A DNA stretch of 57,747 nucleotides from Acinetobacter sp. ANC 3903 (GCF_002135315.1 NZ_NEGA01000021.1:1-57747); one strand, 5' to 3'. Positions 1 to 9,203 are shown, numbered from the stretch's first letter. Translations and numbers: made by a program. Notes: generated by a model from the letters alone, not told the origin.

Positions 1-240
1 TCGCGAGAGCGAAATGAATTACTTCGAACAGTTAAACGTTTCGGCAGGACATTATGGAAAAAATGGTCAGGCTAGCATCGCCGAAGTTTGGTCGAAACTA
101 AGATGCATTGCATCAAATTATTAGGCGATAAACTCAGCGCAAGGAGTTTTGATAGTCAGGTCAATGAAGTTCATGCACGTATAGCCGTGTTAAATAAATT
201 TACAGAATTAGGCAGACCTCATACCCAAGTTGTCACTTAA
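1..240 (+). pseudogene. IS903-group transposase, C-terminal part with internal TAG
   Basis: This is the C-terminal part of a DDE transposase, entering from outside the window. The frame meets TAG at 73-75, right after the residues KKWSG, and then continues open to TAA at 238-240. The codons after TAG encode HRRSLVE followed by TKMHCIK, which is the rest of the family's Y-(2)-R-(3)-E-(6)-K signature. The TAG therefore replaces the signature Tyr and removes the catalytic Glu from the normal product. The complete copy at 52-53 kb has the identical stop, so the two copies share a recent ancestor. The element should be immobile unless the TAG is read through or a transposase is supplied by another copy. 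Confidence 0.85.
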
Positions 241-292
241 ATTTGAGCAACTTAGGAAAGCTCTATCTTTAAAATCTTTATGCAACAAAGCC
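1..292 (+). mobile_element. IS903-group (IS5 family) insertion sequence, 3' end only
   Basis: This is the right end of an insertion sequence whose other end lies beyond the window. It matches, in inverted orientation, the complete copy at 52034-53072, including the transposase C-terminus and the terminal repeat TGCAACAAAGCC (281-292). The nine bases that follow, ACTCAACAG (293-301), are the reverse complement of the nine bases outside the other copy (53073-53081), so each copy carries one half of a single ancestral target duplication. The length of the full copy (1039 bp), the 9-bp duplication and the GGCTTTGTTGCA-type ends fit the IS903 group, as in IS17 of Acinetobacter. Confidence 0.93.
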
Positions 293-301
293 ACTCAACA
301 G

Positions 302-846
302 CACAAATTAATGTGTATCATAAAATGAAAAAAATCATCAAATTGATGAAAACCAGTATCTCTCAAAATATTCTGTGAATTTTAGATCTCTTTCATAAAT
401 CAAAAAATGTTCAATATTAGATTTTTTAAATCAGCACGGCCTCATTTTATTGATTTAGTTTTTTACCTTTTCGTAGGCAATCTCTCTACTTTTGAAAGGT
501 CAAAATGAGGATCTCAAAATATATTTTGAGTCCGCAAGAAAAACCTTTTGTTTCCCATACACGACTTCCTGAGCCAGTTTTAAGCACTGCTTTAAAATGC
601 AGCGCAAGGGATGGGAAACGTGTGGCATCCATGCCACCCTCATGAATCCAATATTTGCTAAAAATCTATTTTCAATTTTGGTTTTAAGAACAATTTTTAG
701 TTTTTAAAATGATTTATGAAAGAAATTTTTTATAAAGCTTAAATTTTCGTAAAAAATGCAATCTATTGAAAAATAGTAATTTCATACTCAATAAAAAAAA
801 CCTCAAGAGTAATCTCTTGAGGTCATGAATATTTTAAAGCAGTATT
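302..846. other. Intergenic region with nested inverted repeats
   Basis: No gene is evident. The region holds a 9-bp inverted repeat GTTTCCCAT (550-558) / ATGGGAAAC (611-619) that encloses a smaller CTGC/GCAG hairpin, followed by the palindrome GTGGCAT-CC-ATGCCAC (622-637). The last part carries the terminator of the downstream minus-strand regulator gene. The nested repeats could form a branched RNA or be a dispersed repeat; neither is established. Confidence 0.4.
792..822 (-). terminator. Rho-independent terminator of the first sfnR-like gene
   Basis: A 9-bp perfect stem CCTCAAGAG-TAAT-CTCTTGAGG (801-822) is flanked on its left by a run of eight A, which reads as a U-tract on the minus strand. 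It lies just after the stop of the regulator gene that ends at 847. Confidence 0.85.
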
Positions 847-1920
847 TTATGCGGAAGCTTGTATACGTGTATTCGGTGACAATAAGCCATGTTTAATTAA
901 CCTAGCTCGAATAATATTACGGCTTACACCTAATAATTTAGCCGTGTGTAATTGATTTTGATGACAATACTCATAAGCTGCTTCAGTAATCTCTGCTTCA
1001 AACTGTTCATCAAGATCTTCAATGCCCTGCTCAAACCAATTAAATAATATATGTTTTAGTGTTTGATCCGAATTTTGATAAATAGACAAATTGTATTCAC
1101 TAGATAACAAAGAATGTTTGAAACCAGATAGCTGAAAATCATAACTTTGAATCACACCATTTTTACACACCAGCAAAGCATGATGTATGGCATTTTCTAA
1201 TTCACGAATATTTCCAGGCCAATGATAATCTTGCAATAACTGTTGAGCTTCTGGACTCAATTCAGGTGATTTACGTTTCAGACTCTGTGAGTAATCATCA
1301 ATAAAATGTTGTGCTAATGGAAGGATATCCCCTATACGTAAGCGTAATGGCAAAATATTCAAAGAGGCGACTTTTAATCTAAAATATAAATCTTCTCTAA
1401 AATTTCCAGCATATACGGCTTCTTCAAGACGAATATTTGTTGCGGCAATTATCCGGACATCAATCTTATGCGTCTTTCGAGAACCTAAACGGACGATTTC
1501 ATTTTCTTGTAAAATACGTAAGAGTTTAACTTGAATGTTAGGTGATAAATCTCCAATTTCATCTAAAAAAATCGTTCCTCCCTGTGCTGCTTCAAACCAA
1601 CCAATTTGCTGGTTAATTGCCCCGGTAAAAGCACCTTTTTCATGTCCAAATAGTTCTGTTTCTGCCAAAGTATCGGACAACGCCCCACAATTCACCGCGA
1701 CAAAAGGCTGATGTTTTCGGTTTGAAAGTAAATGAATTTTTCGAGCAACCAACTCTTTACCAGTACCTGTTTCACCAATAATCAGAGCAGTCGCCTCACT
1801 CGGGGCAATTTGTTCGATATAAGACATAAGCCGTTTTGAATTTTGGTCCTCAAATACATATGCACTGGCTTTCACCGTACGCATCAGTTGACGAGATTCG
1901 GGATGTTTTACGATATCCAA
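847..1920 (-). CDS. sfnR: SfnR-type sigma-54-dependent transcriptional activator (copy 1)
   Basis: This is an enhancer-binding activator of sigma-54 RNA polymerase. It consists of an AAA+ domain (about residues 20-260) and a C-terminal Fis-type helix-turn-helix, with no receiver or sensory domain, as in SfnR, the activator of dimethylsulfone utilisation in Pseudomonas. Visible motifs, numbered from the longest frame, are Walker A GETGTGKE (about 53-60), the sigma-54 contact loop GAFTGA (100-105), Walker B IFLDE (about 121-125) and a terminal helix pair around TAKLLGVSRNIIRARL. I prefer a TTG start at 1920 because GGAG lies six bases upstream; a further TTG at 1932 would add four residues and lacks this spacing. 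A close paralogue lies at 3812-4888. It probably drives the -24/-12 promoters found in this cluster. Confidence 0.85.
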   Translation of the reverse strand: MDIVKHPESRQLMRTVKASAYVFEDQNSKRLMSYIEQIAPSEATALIIGETGTGKELVARKIHLLSNRKHQPFVAVNCGALSDTLAETELFGHEKGAFTGAINQQIGWFEAAQGGTIFLDEIGDLSPNIQVKLLRILQENEIVRLGSRKTHKIDVRIIAATNIRLEEAVYAGNFREDLYFRLKVASLNILPLRLRIGDILPLAQHFIDDYSQSLKRKSPELSPEAQQLLQDYHWPGNIRELENAIHHALLVCKNGVIQSYDFQLSGFKHSLLSSEYNLSIYQNSDQTLKHILFNWFEQGIEDLDEQFEAEITEAAYEYCHQNQLHTAKLLGVSRNIIRARLIKHGLLSPNTRIQASA

Positions 1921-2542
1921 ATTAATCTCCAAAATTCAAAATAAATAAGTTAAATGCAAACCGATTTATCAAATATAATCATATTGATAAAGAAAAAAAT
2001 GATCTATATATGATGTTTCAATAATTACATCAGTAAATAAGTTCAGTAATGGCTATTAAATAAGTTTTAATAATAAGAAACCAATAATATTAACTGCTAT
2101 TAATATTAAATTTAATTATTTACCTTTTTACTCTGATTTATTCCACACTCTTTATAATGTTCGTAATAAGTGTTTCTGTTTCAACAGAAAATCAATATTT
2201 TATTCTTCCGGAGAATACCAATGAGCCACAATTTTACTGTAAATAATTGAATTTAAAAATTATTTAATTTTAATAATGTTTGTACTCAGCTTAAATGAGA
2301 TCATAAATTTGAGAATGAAGTATGGATATTTTTTGTTTTTTACTTACCTATGGTAATAGGCAATTTCTTAGAACAAATCTAAGTGCGGATACTTTTGGGA
2401 TAGTACGGCTTTCTTATTCTAACTGAACGTTCATGTGACGATTCATAATGTGATCCTCATTTCAATTCATATCAAAAATTGGAAATGAAAATCCTCTTTA
2501 TATTTCTAACCTAATGCTAACCCAAATACAGGATAAAAAATT
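1921..2542. promoter_or_regulatory. Divergent control region between sfnR-like and sfnB-like genes
   Basis: About 620 bp of AT-rich DNA separates the minus-strand regulator from the plus-strand flavoenzyme gene. A perfect 8-bp palindrome TTTCTGTT-TC-AACAGAAA occupies 2173-2190 and could be a regulator site. A nine-codon frame MSHNFTVNN (2221-2250) follows a good GGAG Shine-Dalgarno, and may be a leader peptide or the stump of a lost gene. I found no convincing -24/-12 sequence on the plus strand here. Confidence 0.4.
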
Positions 2543-3739
2543 GTGAATATTTTAAATAAGAGTCATCGTCTTTGTAGTCTTTCAGATGTCATTCCATCTG
2601 CACAATTTTTAGCTCAACAGTTCGCCCAAACTGCTATACACCGAGATAGAACTGGTGGTACGCCAAAATATGAACGAGATCTAATCCGTCAAAGTGGGTT
2701 ATTGGCTTTATCCATTCCTCAGGAATTTGGTGGTTTTTCAGGTACATGGAAAGATACCTTTGATGTTGTCCGAATTTTTGCTCAGACTGACAGTTCAATC
2801 GCTCATGTCTTTGGTTTTCATCACTTATTACTTGCAACTATCCGCCTATTTGGCAATGCTCAACAATGGCAACGATGGTATAAAGTCACTGCAGAAAAAT
2901 CATGGTTTTGGGGTAATGCCTTAAACCCACTTGATAAGCGGACAATTGTTAAACATCAAAATGGATGGTACGAATTTTCAGGGAAAAAAAGTTTTTGTTC
3001 TGGTGCTTTAGATTCTGAGATGTTGATTGCATCAGGCATTGATGAAAATAATGGTAAATTACTGATTGCTGCTGTGCCTACTTCCCGTTCAGGTATTACA
3101 CTCTATCATGATTGGGATAATATTGGGCAACGCCAAACAGATAGTGGGAGTTCAATTTTTGAACGCGTACGTGTCGAAGCTAAAGATATGCTGCTCGATC
3201 CTGGGCCGTTAAGTACCCCTTTTTCTTCTCTTAGACCTCTGATTGCCCAGCTGGTTTTTGTCAGCATGTTTTTAGGTGTTGCAGAAGGTGCTTTTACAGA
3301 AGCCAAGCATTATACAAGAAATGAATCTAAGGCCTGGTTTTTATCAGGTGTTGATCAAGCAAATGAAGACCCATATATATTGCGTCATTATGGTGAATTT
3401 TGGTTAGCATTAGAGTCATTAAAATTACTTAATCAAAATGCTATCGCTAAATTACAGCAGGCATGGGATATCGCTGAAAATTTAACAGAAGCACAACGTG
3501 GAGAGGTTGCTCTGGCTGTAGCTACAGCAAAAGTAGCGGCAACTCGTACCAGCCTGGACATCAGTAATCGCATTTTTGAGGTTACAGGAGCCCGAGCCAC
3601 ACATGCTGCTTTATGCTTGGATCGTTTTTGGCGTAATGTTCGAACCCAAAGTCTGCATGATCCCGTGGAATATAAAATTAAGGACTTGGGGCAATGGGCA
3701 TTGAATGATATTTATCCCAAAGCATCCTTCTATTCATAA
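2543..3739 (+). CDS. sfnB: SfnB-type acyl-CoA-dehydrogenase-like flavoenzyme (copy 1)
   Basis: This 398-residue protein belongs to the acyl-CoA dehydrogenase superfamily, in the branch containing SfnB and the sulfur monooxygenase DszC. It is not a fatty-acid dehydrogenase. Family marks are the N-terminal helical domain (SGLLALSIPQEFGG, about 51-64), the middle beta domain (DWDNIGQRQTDSGS, about 191-204) and the C-terminal motif LDRFWRNVRTQSLHDP (about 362-377), which is typical of the DszC/SfnB branch. The start is GTG, with AGGA nine bases upstream. It lies between two sfnR-like genes. Members are known or presumed to act with reduced flavin on organosulfur compounds during sulfur limitation; the substrate here is unknown. 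It has three Cys and four Met, more than its two paralogues in this window. Confidence 0.8.
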   Translation: MNILNKSHRLCSLSDVIPSAQFLAQQFAQTAIHRDRTGGTPKYERDLIRQSGLLALSIPQEFGGFSGTWKDTFDVVRIFAQTDSSIAHVFGFHHLLLATIRLFGNAQQWQRWYKVTAEKSWFWGNALNPLDKRTIVKHQNGWYEFSGKKSFCSGALDSEMLIASGIDENNGKLLIAAVPTSRSGITLYHDWDNIGQRQTDSGSSIFERVRVEAKDMLLDPGPLSTPFSSLRPLIAQLVFVSMFLGVAEGAFTEAKHYTRNESKAWFLSGVDQANEDPYILRHYGEFWLALESLKLLNQNAIAKLQQAWDIAENLTEAQRGEVALAVATAKVAATRTSLDISNRIFEVTGARATHAALCLDRFWRNVRTQSLHDPVEYKIKDLGQWALNDIYPKASFYS

Positions 3740-3811
3740 TCATATTAAAACTCAGCAAATCTCTCATAAAGAACAGATCGGTCCATGTATATGGAAGAAG
3801 GAATAAATTAG

Positions 3812-4888
3812 ATGCATCAGGATATTATTACGCTACCCGAAATTAAGGAACGGAGCCATTCACATAAAGCGACAGCACAGGTTTTTCATGATCCTGAATC
3901 AAAAAAATTACTGGAATATATTAAACAAATAGCCCCAAGTGAAGCCAGTGTACTCATTCATGGGGAAACCGGTACAGGCAAAGAGCTGATTGCACGCCAA
4001 ATACATGATCATAGTCATCGCAGAAATAAACCTTTTATTGCAGTCAACTGCGGTGCATTTTCAGAAACACTGGTTGAAAGTGAGCTTTTTGGCCATGAAA
4101 AAGGAGCATTTACGGGAGCACTTTCAAGTAATGCTGGATGGTTTGAGGCAGCAAATGGAGGAACGTTATTATTGGATGAAATTGGAGACCTATCAAAACG
4201 CATTCAAGTCAAATTGCTTCGAGTACTACAAGAACGTGAAGTCGTGCGGCTAGGTTCACGTAAAAGTATTCCCATCAATGTTCGAGTACTGGCAGCAACC
4301 AATGTTAATCTGGAGCAGGCTATCCTCGCTGACCAATTCCGTGAAGATTTATATTATAGATTAAATGTTATTACTTTAAATATTAAACCATTACGTGAAC
4401 GTAAAGGGGACATTTTACCCCTAGCCTATCATTTCATTGATAAGTACCATGCCCAGCTTGGTTATAATAAAGCTGAGTTTTCAGATGCTGCAAAAGATAA
4501 AATCAGAAAATATTCATGGCCTGGCAACATCCGTGAATTAGAAAATGCGATTCATCATGCCCTGCTTATTTGTCAAAATAACATGATTGAAAGTGATGAC
4601 CTTAGCCTGCTTAAATCACCTTCACAGTCACATCAACCTAAGCTAGATGAACATAAAATTGAACCAGTAATTGATCCAAAATTAAAAGAAGTTTTTCATA
4701 GCCTATTCCAGCAACATCAAGGGAAAGTTTATGCTCAGTTTGAAGATCAATTATTGCGCATTGCATATCATTATTGTCATCAAAATCAGGTTAAAACAGC
4801 ACAACTATTGGGACTAAGCCGCAATGTAATTAGATCACGTCTTATTGAATTAGGTGAACTCATTGTGAGCAAACGTGGAGCAGAATAA
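3812..4888 (+). CDS. sfnR: SfnR-type sigma-54-dependent transcriptional activator (copy 2)
   Basis: A second activator with the same layout as the one at 847-1920: a short N-terminus, an AAA+ domain with GETGTGKE (51-58), GAFTGA (98-103) and Walker B LLLDE, then a C-terminal Fis-type helix-turn-helix ([15 protein letters not shown]). No sensory domain is present, so activity is probably set by expression level, as known for SfnR, which is itself under sulfur-status control. The start ATG is preceded by AAGGA nine bases away. The gene follows the SfnB-type gene by 72 bases on the same strand and converges with the sfnB gene at 4967. The two paralogues may recognise different enhancer sites. 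Confidence 0.86.
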   Translation: MHQDIITLPEIKERSHSHKATAQVFHDPESKKLLEYIKQIAPSEASVLIHGETGTGKELIARQIHDHSHRRNKPFIAVNCGAFSETLVESELFGHEKGAFTGALSSNAGWFEAANGGTLLLDEIGDLSKRIQVKLLRVLQEREVVRLGSRKSIPINVRVLAATNVNLEQAILADQFREDLYYRLNVITLNIKPLRERKGDILPLAYHFIDKYHAQLGYNKAEFSDAAKDKIRKYSWPGNIRELENAIHHALLICQNNMIESDDLSLLKSPSQSHQPKLDEHKIEPVIDPKLKEVFHSLFQQHQGKVYAQFEDQLLRIAYHYCHQNQVKTAQLLGLSRNVIRSRLIELGELIVSKRGAE

Positions 4889-4908
4889 TTGAAATTCATG
4901 GAATTTTA

Positions 4909-4946
4909 AACATGCAACTCTGATTTTCACCTAGAGCTGCATGTTC
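4909..4946. terminator. Hairpin between convergent genes
   Basis: The inverted repeat AACATGCA...TGCATGTT with inner ACTCT/AGAG pairing lies between the convergent ends of the second regulator and the sfnB gene. It has no strong U-tract, so its use as a bidirectional terminator is likely but not certain. Confidence 0.5.
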
Positions 4947-4966
4947 TACTATTGAGAACTTTGATT

Positions 4967-6196
4967 CTATTCTTTACTTCCACCACCTATTTGCCATACA
5001 TAAACCGGTTCTGTTCCATTAACTTCCCAGTCCCCTATAATTTTTTCTTTATAAATAAGTGGATTATGAGAAGACACTGTACGAGCATTACGCCAGAAAC
5101 GATCTAAGGATTTTTCACGACTCGCTGCTGATGCACTTAATGCATTAAACAAATTACTGGTTAACTCTAATACTAAATCTGAAATTACAACTTGTCCTTG
5201 TGCAGATTCTATCTCGGCCAGAAGATTAGCTTGTTTTTCCGATTCCTGATCCAGAGAAAAATGTGATTGATATGCCTGCTGAGATGCTCTGGCAGCTTGC
5301 AAAGCTATAGCTTCAGCTGCATAGGCCTGAGCGGATGCCTTCCCAATGACTTGCAAAACTTGAACATCCTGATCCACACGACTTCCATTACCATGACTAA
5401 ACACGCGTGTCCGTTGGCGGACTTGATGGCTAAATTCTTCAACAGCTGCGTGTGCAATACCTGCAAGTGTAGATAGATGAAATAACTGATAAAATGCGGT
5501 TTGATATTTGAATCTGGTATTAAAGGAAATCACCTCATCTACTTCAGCATTCAATAAGGTTGTGGTTCCGCTTCCCGTAGTTCGTTGACCAAAACCATCC
5601 CAGTCATCCTCAATTTTCACCCCGTGCTGTGCTGTACGAGTTGCAGCAATAACAGATTCACCCGTATCAGCATCTTGAGCATATAAATCTAACCAATCCG
5701 CAAAAATGCTGCCAGTAGTGTAATATTTTTTCCCACTGACTAACCATTTTTCACCTTCCTGAAAGACTTTGGTAATCACATCACCAATTTTTACCGGACC
5801 AACTTCTGTCCAGGCATTACCAACGATTTCACCATCAGTAAAACGCTGAAACCAATGGCTCTGATCTATATCTCGATGCGCATTCAGTCGATCTTCTACG
5901 AATGCAAAATGACCACGCAATGTTTGAGTTACATTGGAATCCGCTTTAGCCAACTCAATTAAAAGCTTAAACAATTGAGGAATAGAAGCACCATCCCCTC
6001 CCTGTTCAACTGGTACACGGACTGCTCCAAAACCTGCTTTTTTTAACCAATTGATTTGCTCGAAAGGTAAAATACGATCCTGTTCACGCTGTACTGTCCC
6101 TTCTGCAATTTTAGTAAAAATGGGACGATATTTTTGTGCAAGTACTTCATAATCCGCACTATGGTTTAAATCAGTAATATTTTGCAAAGTTGTCAT
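4967..6196 (-). CDS. sfnB: SfnB-type acyl-CoA-dehydrogenase-like flavoenzyme (copy 2)
   Basis: A 409-residue member of the SfnB/DszC branch of the acyl-CoA dehydrogenase superfamily, with FGAVRVPVEQGG (about 56-67), DWDGFGQRTTGSGT (about 207-220) and LDRFWRNARTVSSHNP near the C-terminus. AGGA precedes the ATG. It is the third gene of an msuE-sfnG-sfnB unit read from a -24/-12 promoter near 8191. Sulfur content is striking: no Cys, and only the initiator Met in 409 residues. This fits a protein made when the cell is starved of sulfur. The likely role is reduced-flavin-dependent oxidation of an organosulfur compound, with FMNH2 from the neighbouring MsuE. The substrate cannot be told from sequence. 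Confidence 0.85.
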   Translation of the reverse strand: MTTLQNITDLNHSADYEVLAQKYRPIFTKIAEGTVQREQDRILPFEQINWLKKAGFGAVRVPVEQGGDGASIPQLFKLLIELAKADSNVTQTLRGHFAFVEDRLNAHRDIDQSHWFQRFTDGEIVGNAWTEVGPVKIGDVITKVFQEGEKWLVSGKKYYTTGSIFADWLDLYAQDADTGESVIAATRTAQHGVKIEDDWDGFGQRTTGSGTTTLLNAEVDEVISFNTRFKYQTAFYQLFHLSTLAGIAHAAVEEFSHQVRQRTRVFSHGNGSRVDQDVQVLQVIGKASAQAYAAEAIALQAARASQQAYQSHFSLDQESEKQANLLAEIESAQGQVVISDLVLELTSNLFNALSASAASREKSLDRFWRNARTVSSHNPLIYKEKIIGDWEVNGTEPVYVWQIGGGSKE

Positions 6197-6267
6197 ATCT
6201 GCTTCCTGTATACATCTTTAAACAAGATGTTAAAAATAGAATTTTCTTATGGTTGATTTGGCCAATT

Positions 6268-7383
6268 TTAACCCGCTGCCTTAATTTGCTCTTTTTCTTG
6301 TGCTTCCAGTTCACGCACTAGAGGCAGAACTTTTGCTCCAAAGTATTCAACTTCTTCAATAAAGTGTAAAAAACCAGACAAGATCAGATCTACACCCGCC
6401 GCTTTTAATGCAACAATACGCTCAGCAATTTGCTGCGGTGTTCCAATAAGATTGGTTTTAAAACCATCGTTATACTGCACCAGGTCTTCAAAAGTTGATT
6501 TTGCCCAGTTGCCTTCACCCTCTGGACTGGCTGCACCAGCCTGACGCGTTGCATCACCAAATGCATGAACCGCTTCTGGATTGGCTTTATCTATGATTTC
6601 CTGTAGAACAGCTCTTGCTTCTTCTTCTGTATCTCGAGCAATAATAAAAGCATTCACACCAATCTTGACTTGATGATTATTTTTTTGAGCTTTTTCACGA
6701 ATATCTTGAATTTGTGCTTCGATACCTTCAACCGTATTTCCATTGGTAAAGTACCAGTCCGATACTCTTGATGCCATATCTCGTGCAGCACGTGAGCTCC
6801 CGCCTTGGAAGATTTCCGGGTGCGGTTGCTGCAATGGTTTTGGCTTCAATGTGTAATCTTTGAACTGATAATATTTACCCTTAAAATTAAAGTTATCTTG
6901 AGTCCAGATTCCTTTTAAGGCGCGAATAAACTCTTCAGAACGGGCATAGCGTTCATCATGCGTAGGCCATTCTTCACCAATCGCATCAAACTCTCCCTGA
7001 AACCAGCCACTGACTACGTTAATAGCGATACGGCCTTGAGTTAAATGATCAATTGTTGCCAACTGTTTCGCAGCTAATGCGGGTTTCCAAGGACCAGGTA
7101 AAATAGCTGCAATGACTTTTAATTTTTCAGTTGCAGCCAAAATTGCATGACTGAATGAAACTGATTCATGCTGAAATTCAGCACCATAACCCGCAGTAAA
7201 ACGGATTTGAGACAATGCATAATCAAAACCACTTTTTTCTGCAACCTGTGCCAAACGACGGTTATAATCAATATTCCACTCAGTACGTTGTTCAATATTA
7301 CTGACTACAAGGCCACCACTAACATTAGGCACCCAATATGCAAAACGGATGTCGTGAGAATTATTCGTATTTTCTATAGCCAT
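6268..7383 (-). CDS. sfnG: FMNH2-dependent dimethylsulfone monooxygenase SfnG
   Basis: A bacterial-luciferase-fold flavin monooxygenase of 371 residues, the usual SfnG length. The N-terminus RFAYWVPNVSGGLVVSNIEQ, the HLTQGRIAINVVSGWFQGEF segment (about 113-132) and EIFQGGSSRAARDMAS (about 190-205) are characteristic of SfnG. The known reaction converts dimethylsulfone to methanesulfinate and formaldehyde, using FMNH2 and O2. AAGGAG lies eight bases before the ATG. It sits between msuE, which supplies FMNH2, and an sfnB-type gene. It contains no Cys and two Met in 371 residues. The methanesulfonate monooxygenase (msuD) that usually completes the route is not in this window, so sulfite release must be done elsewhere or by the SfnB-type enzymes. 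Confidence 0.92.
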   Translation of the reverse strand: MAIENTNNSHDIRFAYWVPNVSGGLVVSNIEQRTEWNIDYNRRLAQVAEKSGFDYALSQIRFTAGYGAEFQHESVSFSHAILAATEKLKVIAAILPGPWKPALAAKQLATIDHLTQGRIAINVVSGWFQGEFDAIGEEWPTHDERYARSEEFIRALKGIWTQDNFNFKGKYYQFKDYTLKPKPLQQPHPEIFQGGSSRAARDMASRVSDWYFTNGNTVEGIEAQIQDIREKAQKNNHQVKIGVNAFIIARDTEEEARAVLQEIIDKANPEAVHAFGDATRQAGAASPEGEGNWAKSTFEDLVQYNDGFKTNLIGTPQQIAERIVALKAAGVDLILSGFLHFIEEVEYFGAKVLPLVRELEAQEKEQIKAAG

Positions 7384-7434
7384 GTTAAAACTCCTTAATT
7401 TGTATCATTAGAAAATAAATTAAATAGATAAGAA

Positions 7435-8118
7435 CTAACCCACCTTTTGGGTCACTTTTAAATTTGGAATATGTTTAAAAAACAGGGTGCGATTATCGCT
7501 AATATACTGATTAAGCTTAATATCTTTCTCAGCCTGATCTTTACTACTAAAAGCTAAATTGCTGGCAAATAATAATTGGGGAATTGAGCGGCTCACAGCA
7601 AGTTTGATTCTTTCAATTAATAATTGATCTACGATTTGATAATTTTCGAAATCTTTGTCTGTTGCAAACACGCCTATAGGTAAAATCTGGGCTTGAAAAA
7701 AGCTGAATAGGGGACGAAATTGATGATCAAGCATTAAGGCATGACGCTCACTGCCCCCAGATGCAGCCAATAATACTGGCTTATCAACTAATGCAAATTG
7801 ATCGACATAGTCGAACAAATGTTTAAATAACCCCGTATATGAAGCCCGGTATACTGGACTAGCCACAATCAAAGCATCTGCTGTTTCAATAAGATCAAGT
7901 GCCTGCTGAACTTCAGTTGCAAGCAAATCCCGTCTGGTGGCACCATTCACTAAATGACCAATTTCACTTAATTTTACATATTTTATTTCGATATCAATGT
8001 GTTGCTGTAACTCGGCTAATATTGCATCGACCAATGCTTCTGTTTTTGAAGGTGTTTGAGCTGAGCCTGTAACAGCCACTAGCTTTAAAGGGTGAAAAGA
8101 AGATATTAAACTCATCAT
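7435..8118 (-). CDS. msuE: NADH-dependent FMN reductase MsuE
   Basis: A 227-residue NAD(P)H:FMN reductase of the flavodoxin-like fold. The FMN-binding start LKLVAVTGSAQTPSKTEALV (about 11-30) and the loop ALIVASPVYRASYTGLFKHL (about 82-101) are family marks. It supplies FMNH2 to the two-component monooxygenases encoded downstream. It is the first gene of the msuE-sfnG-sfnB unit and begins about 47 bases after the predicted start point of a -24/-12 promoter. It has no Cys and three Met, two of them at the N-terminus. A terminator separates it from the ABC-transporter operon read from the right. Confidence 0.9.
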   Translation of the reverse strand: MMSLISSFHPLKLVAVTGSAQTPSKTEALVDAILAELQQHIDIEIKYVKLSEIGHLVNGATRRDLLATEVQQALDLIETADALIVASPVYRASYTGLFKHLFDYVDQFALVDKPVLLAASGGSERHALMLDHQFRPLFSFFQAQILPIGVFATDKDFENYQIVDQLLIERIKLAVSRSIPQLLFASNLAFSSKDQAEKDIKLNQYISDNRTLFFKHIPNLKVTQKVG

Positions 8119-8175
8119 AAATAACCTGAATTGGGCTTAAAATACATAAATCAGTATTCCGTTTAGGTTTATATA

Positions 8176-8191
8176 CGCGAAAATCATGCCA
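8176..8191 (-). promoter_or_regulatory. Sigma-54 promoter of msuE-sfnG-sfnB
   Basis: The minus strand reads TGGCATGATTTTCGCG. The invariant GG and GC lie ten bases apart as required for -24/-12 elements, with one mismatch in the -12 box. The expected start point near 8165 leaves about 47 bases to the msuE ATG. Two SfnR-type activators are encoded nearby. Confidence 0.72.
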
Positions 8192-8274
8192 ATATATTTA
8201 TACTTATATTTCAATAACTTAAATAAAATAATATTAAAACCTATTTCTTCTTAAATACATTATTTGTTGGAATA

Positions 8275-8293
8275 GTGTTCCCCTAACAACACT
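8275..8293. promoter_or_regulatory. Candidate activator site upstream of the msuE promoter
   Basis: A 6-bp inverted repeat AGTGTT-CCCTAAC-AACACT is centred about 93 bases upstream of the -24 element, the usual distance for a sigma-54 activator enhancer. Similar TGTT...AACA palindromes occur at about the same distance from the ompW and ABC-operon promoters. Confidence 0.4.
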
Positions 8294-8316
8294 TATTTAT
8301 TTTGTCATACAAAAAA

Positions 8317-8343
8317 AAAGCGCTGATAAATCAGCGCTTTTTT
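8317..8343. terminator. Bidirectional Rho-independent terminator
   Basis: The stem AAAGCGCTGA-TAAA-TCAGCGCTTT is flanked by A and T runs on both sides. It closes the minus-strand ABC-transporter operon just after the stop at 8409 and insulates the msuE control region. Confidence 0.9.
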
Positions 8344-8408
8344 ATAAAACTTAGCAGCATATTTCAAGTGACCTTGAAATATGACCTAAAGAACTGTTAT
8401 CCACAGAA

Positions 8409-9188
8409 TCATACTGCTTTACCTAAATAGGCCTTTTGAATTTCGCCAGCTTCATACAATTCCCTTGTTTGGCCTGAAGCATAAACTGATCCATTGTCAA
8501 TTACATAAGCATAGTCTGTATATTCAAGTGCCAAACGTATATTTTGCTCTGCAACCAGAAAACTTGTACCTTGCTGCTGACGTAATTGTTGAATTAACTC
8601 GAAAATTTCATAACTGATTTTTGGTGCTAATCCCATAGATGGTTCATCCAGTAAAACCAATTCAGGCTCAGTCATCAATGCCCGACCGATGGCCAACATT
8701 TGTTGTTCTCCACCTGAAGTATAACCAGCTAATGTCTGCTTTTTATCAGCCAGCCTTGGAAAATAATGATAAATTTTTTCCAAAGCCTGATTGAGTTTTT
8801 TCGTAGATAAGTGTTGTATAAAGCCGCCTGTCCGTAGATTTTCATCCACTGTTAAATGTGCAAAACAATGCCTGCCTTCAAGAACTTGAACCAAGCCTTT
8901 TTTCACAATATCACTCGGATTTTTACCACGGATTGACTCTCCCTGATATTCGATCTCACCTTGCTGAATTTTTCCATTATCTGCAAAAATCAGCTGCGAT
9001 ATTGCTTTGAGTGTCGTGCTTTTCCCTGCGCCATTTGCACCTAATAAGGCTACAACTGAACCTTTAGGTACAGTCAAACTGACTTGTTTTACAGCTAAAA
9101 TGCTTTCTTCATAAACAACTTCAATATCTTTGACATTTAATAGCGGGCCAGTTTTGGCTGATTCAATCGTGTTTGATAATCCGGACAT
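8409..9188 (-). CDS. ABC transporter ATP-binding protein, LivF type
   Basis: An ATPase subunit of a branched-chain amino-acid type (HAAT family) importer, 259 residues. Walker A is GANGAGKST (50-58), the signature is TSGGEQQ, Walker B is LVLLDEP, and the switch His falls in the usual position within VAEQNIRLAL. The N-terminal 20 residues extend beyond the usual LivF start. It is the last gene of a six-gene operon running from 14620 down to 8409. The energy it provides drives uptake through the LivH/LivM pair encoded upstream. Its place beside sfnG/msuE and the low sulfur content of the permeases suggest an organosulfur substrate; this is inference. Confidence 0.88.
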   Translation of the reverse strand: MSGLSNTIESAKTGPLLNVKDIEVVYEESILAVKQVSLTVPKGSVVALLGANGAGKSTTLKAISQLIFADNGKIQQGEIEYQGESIRGKNPSDIVKKGLVQVLEGRHCFAHLTVDENLRTGGFIQHLSTKKLNQALEKIYHYFPRLADKKQTLAGYTSGGEQQMLAIGRALMTEPELVLLDEPSMGLAPKISYEIFELIQQLRQQQGTSFLVAEQNIRLALEYTDYAYVIDNGSVYASGQTRELYEAGEIQKAYLGKAV

Positions 9189-9203
9189 GCCGCAATCCCT
9201 CTC

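Noticed and set aside
622..637. GTGGCATCCATGCCAC as a sigma-54 promoter
   Set aside because: A -24-like TGGCAT is present on both strands because the site is a palindrome, but GC does not fall at the -12 position on either strand.
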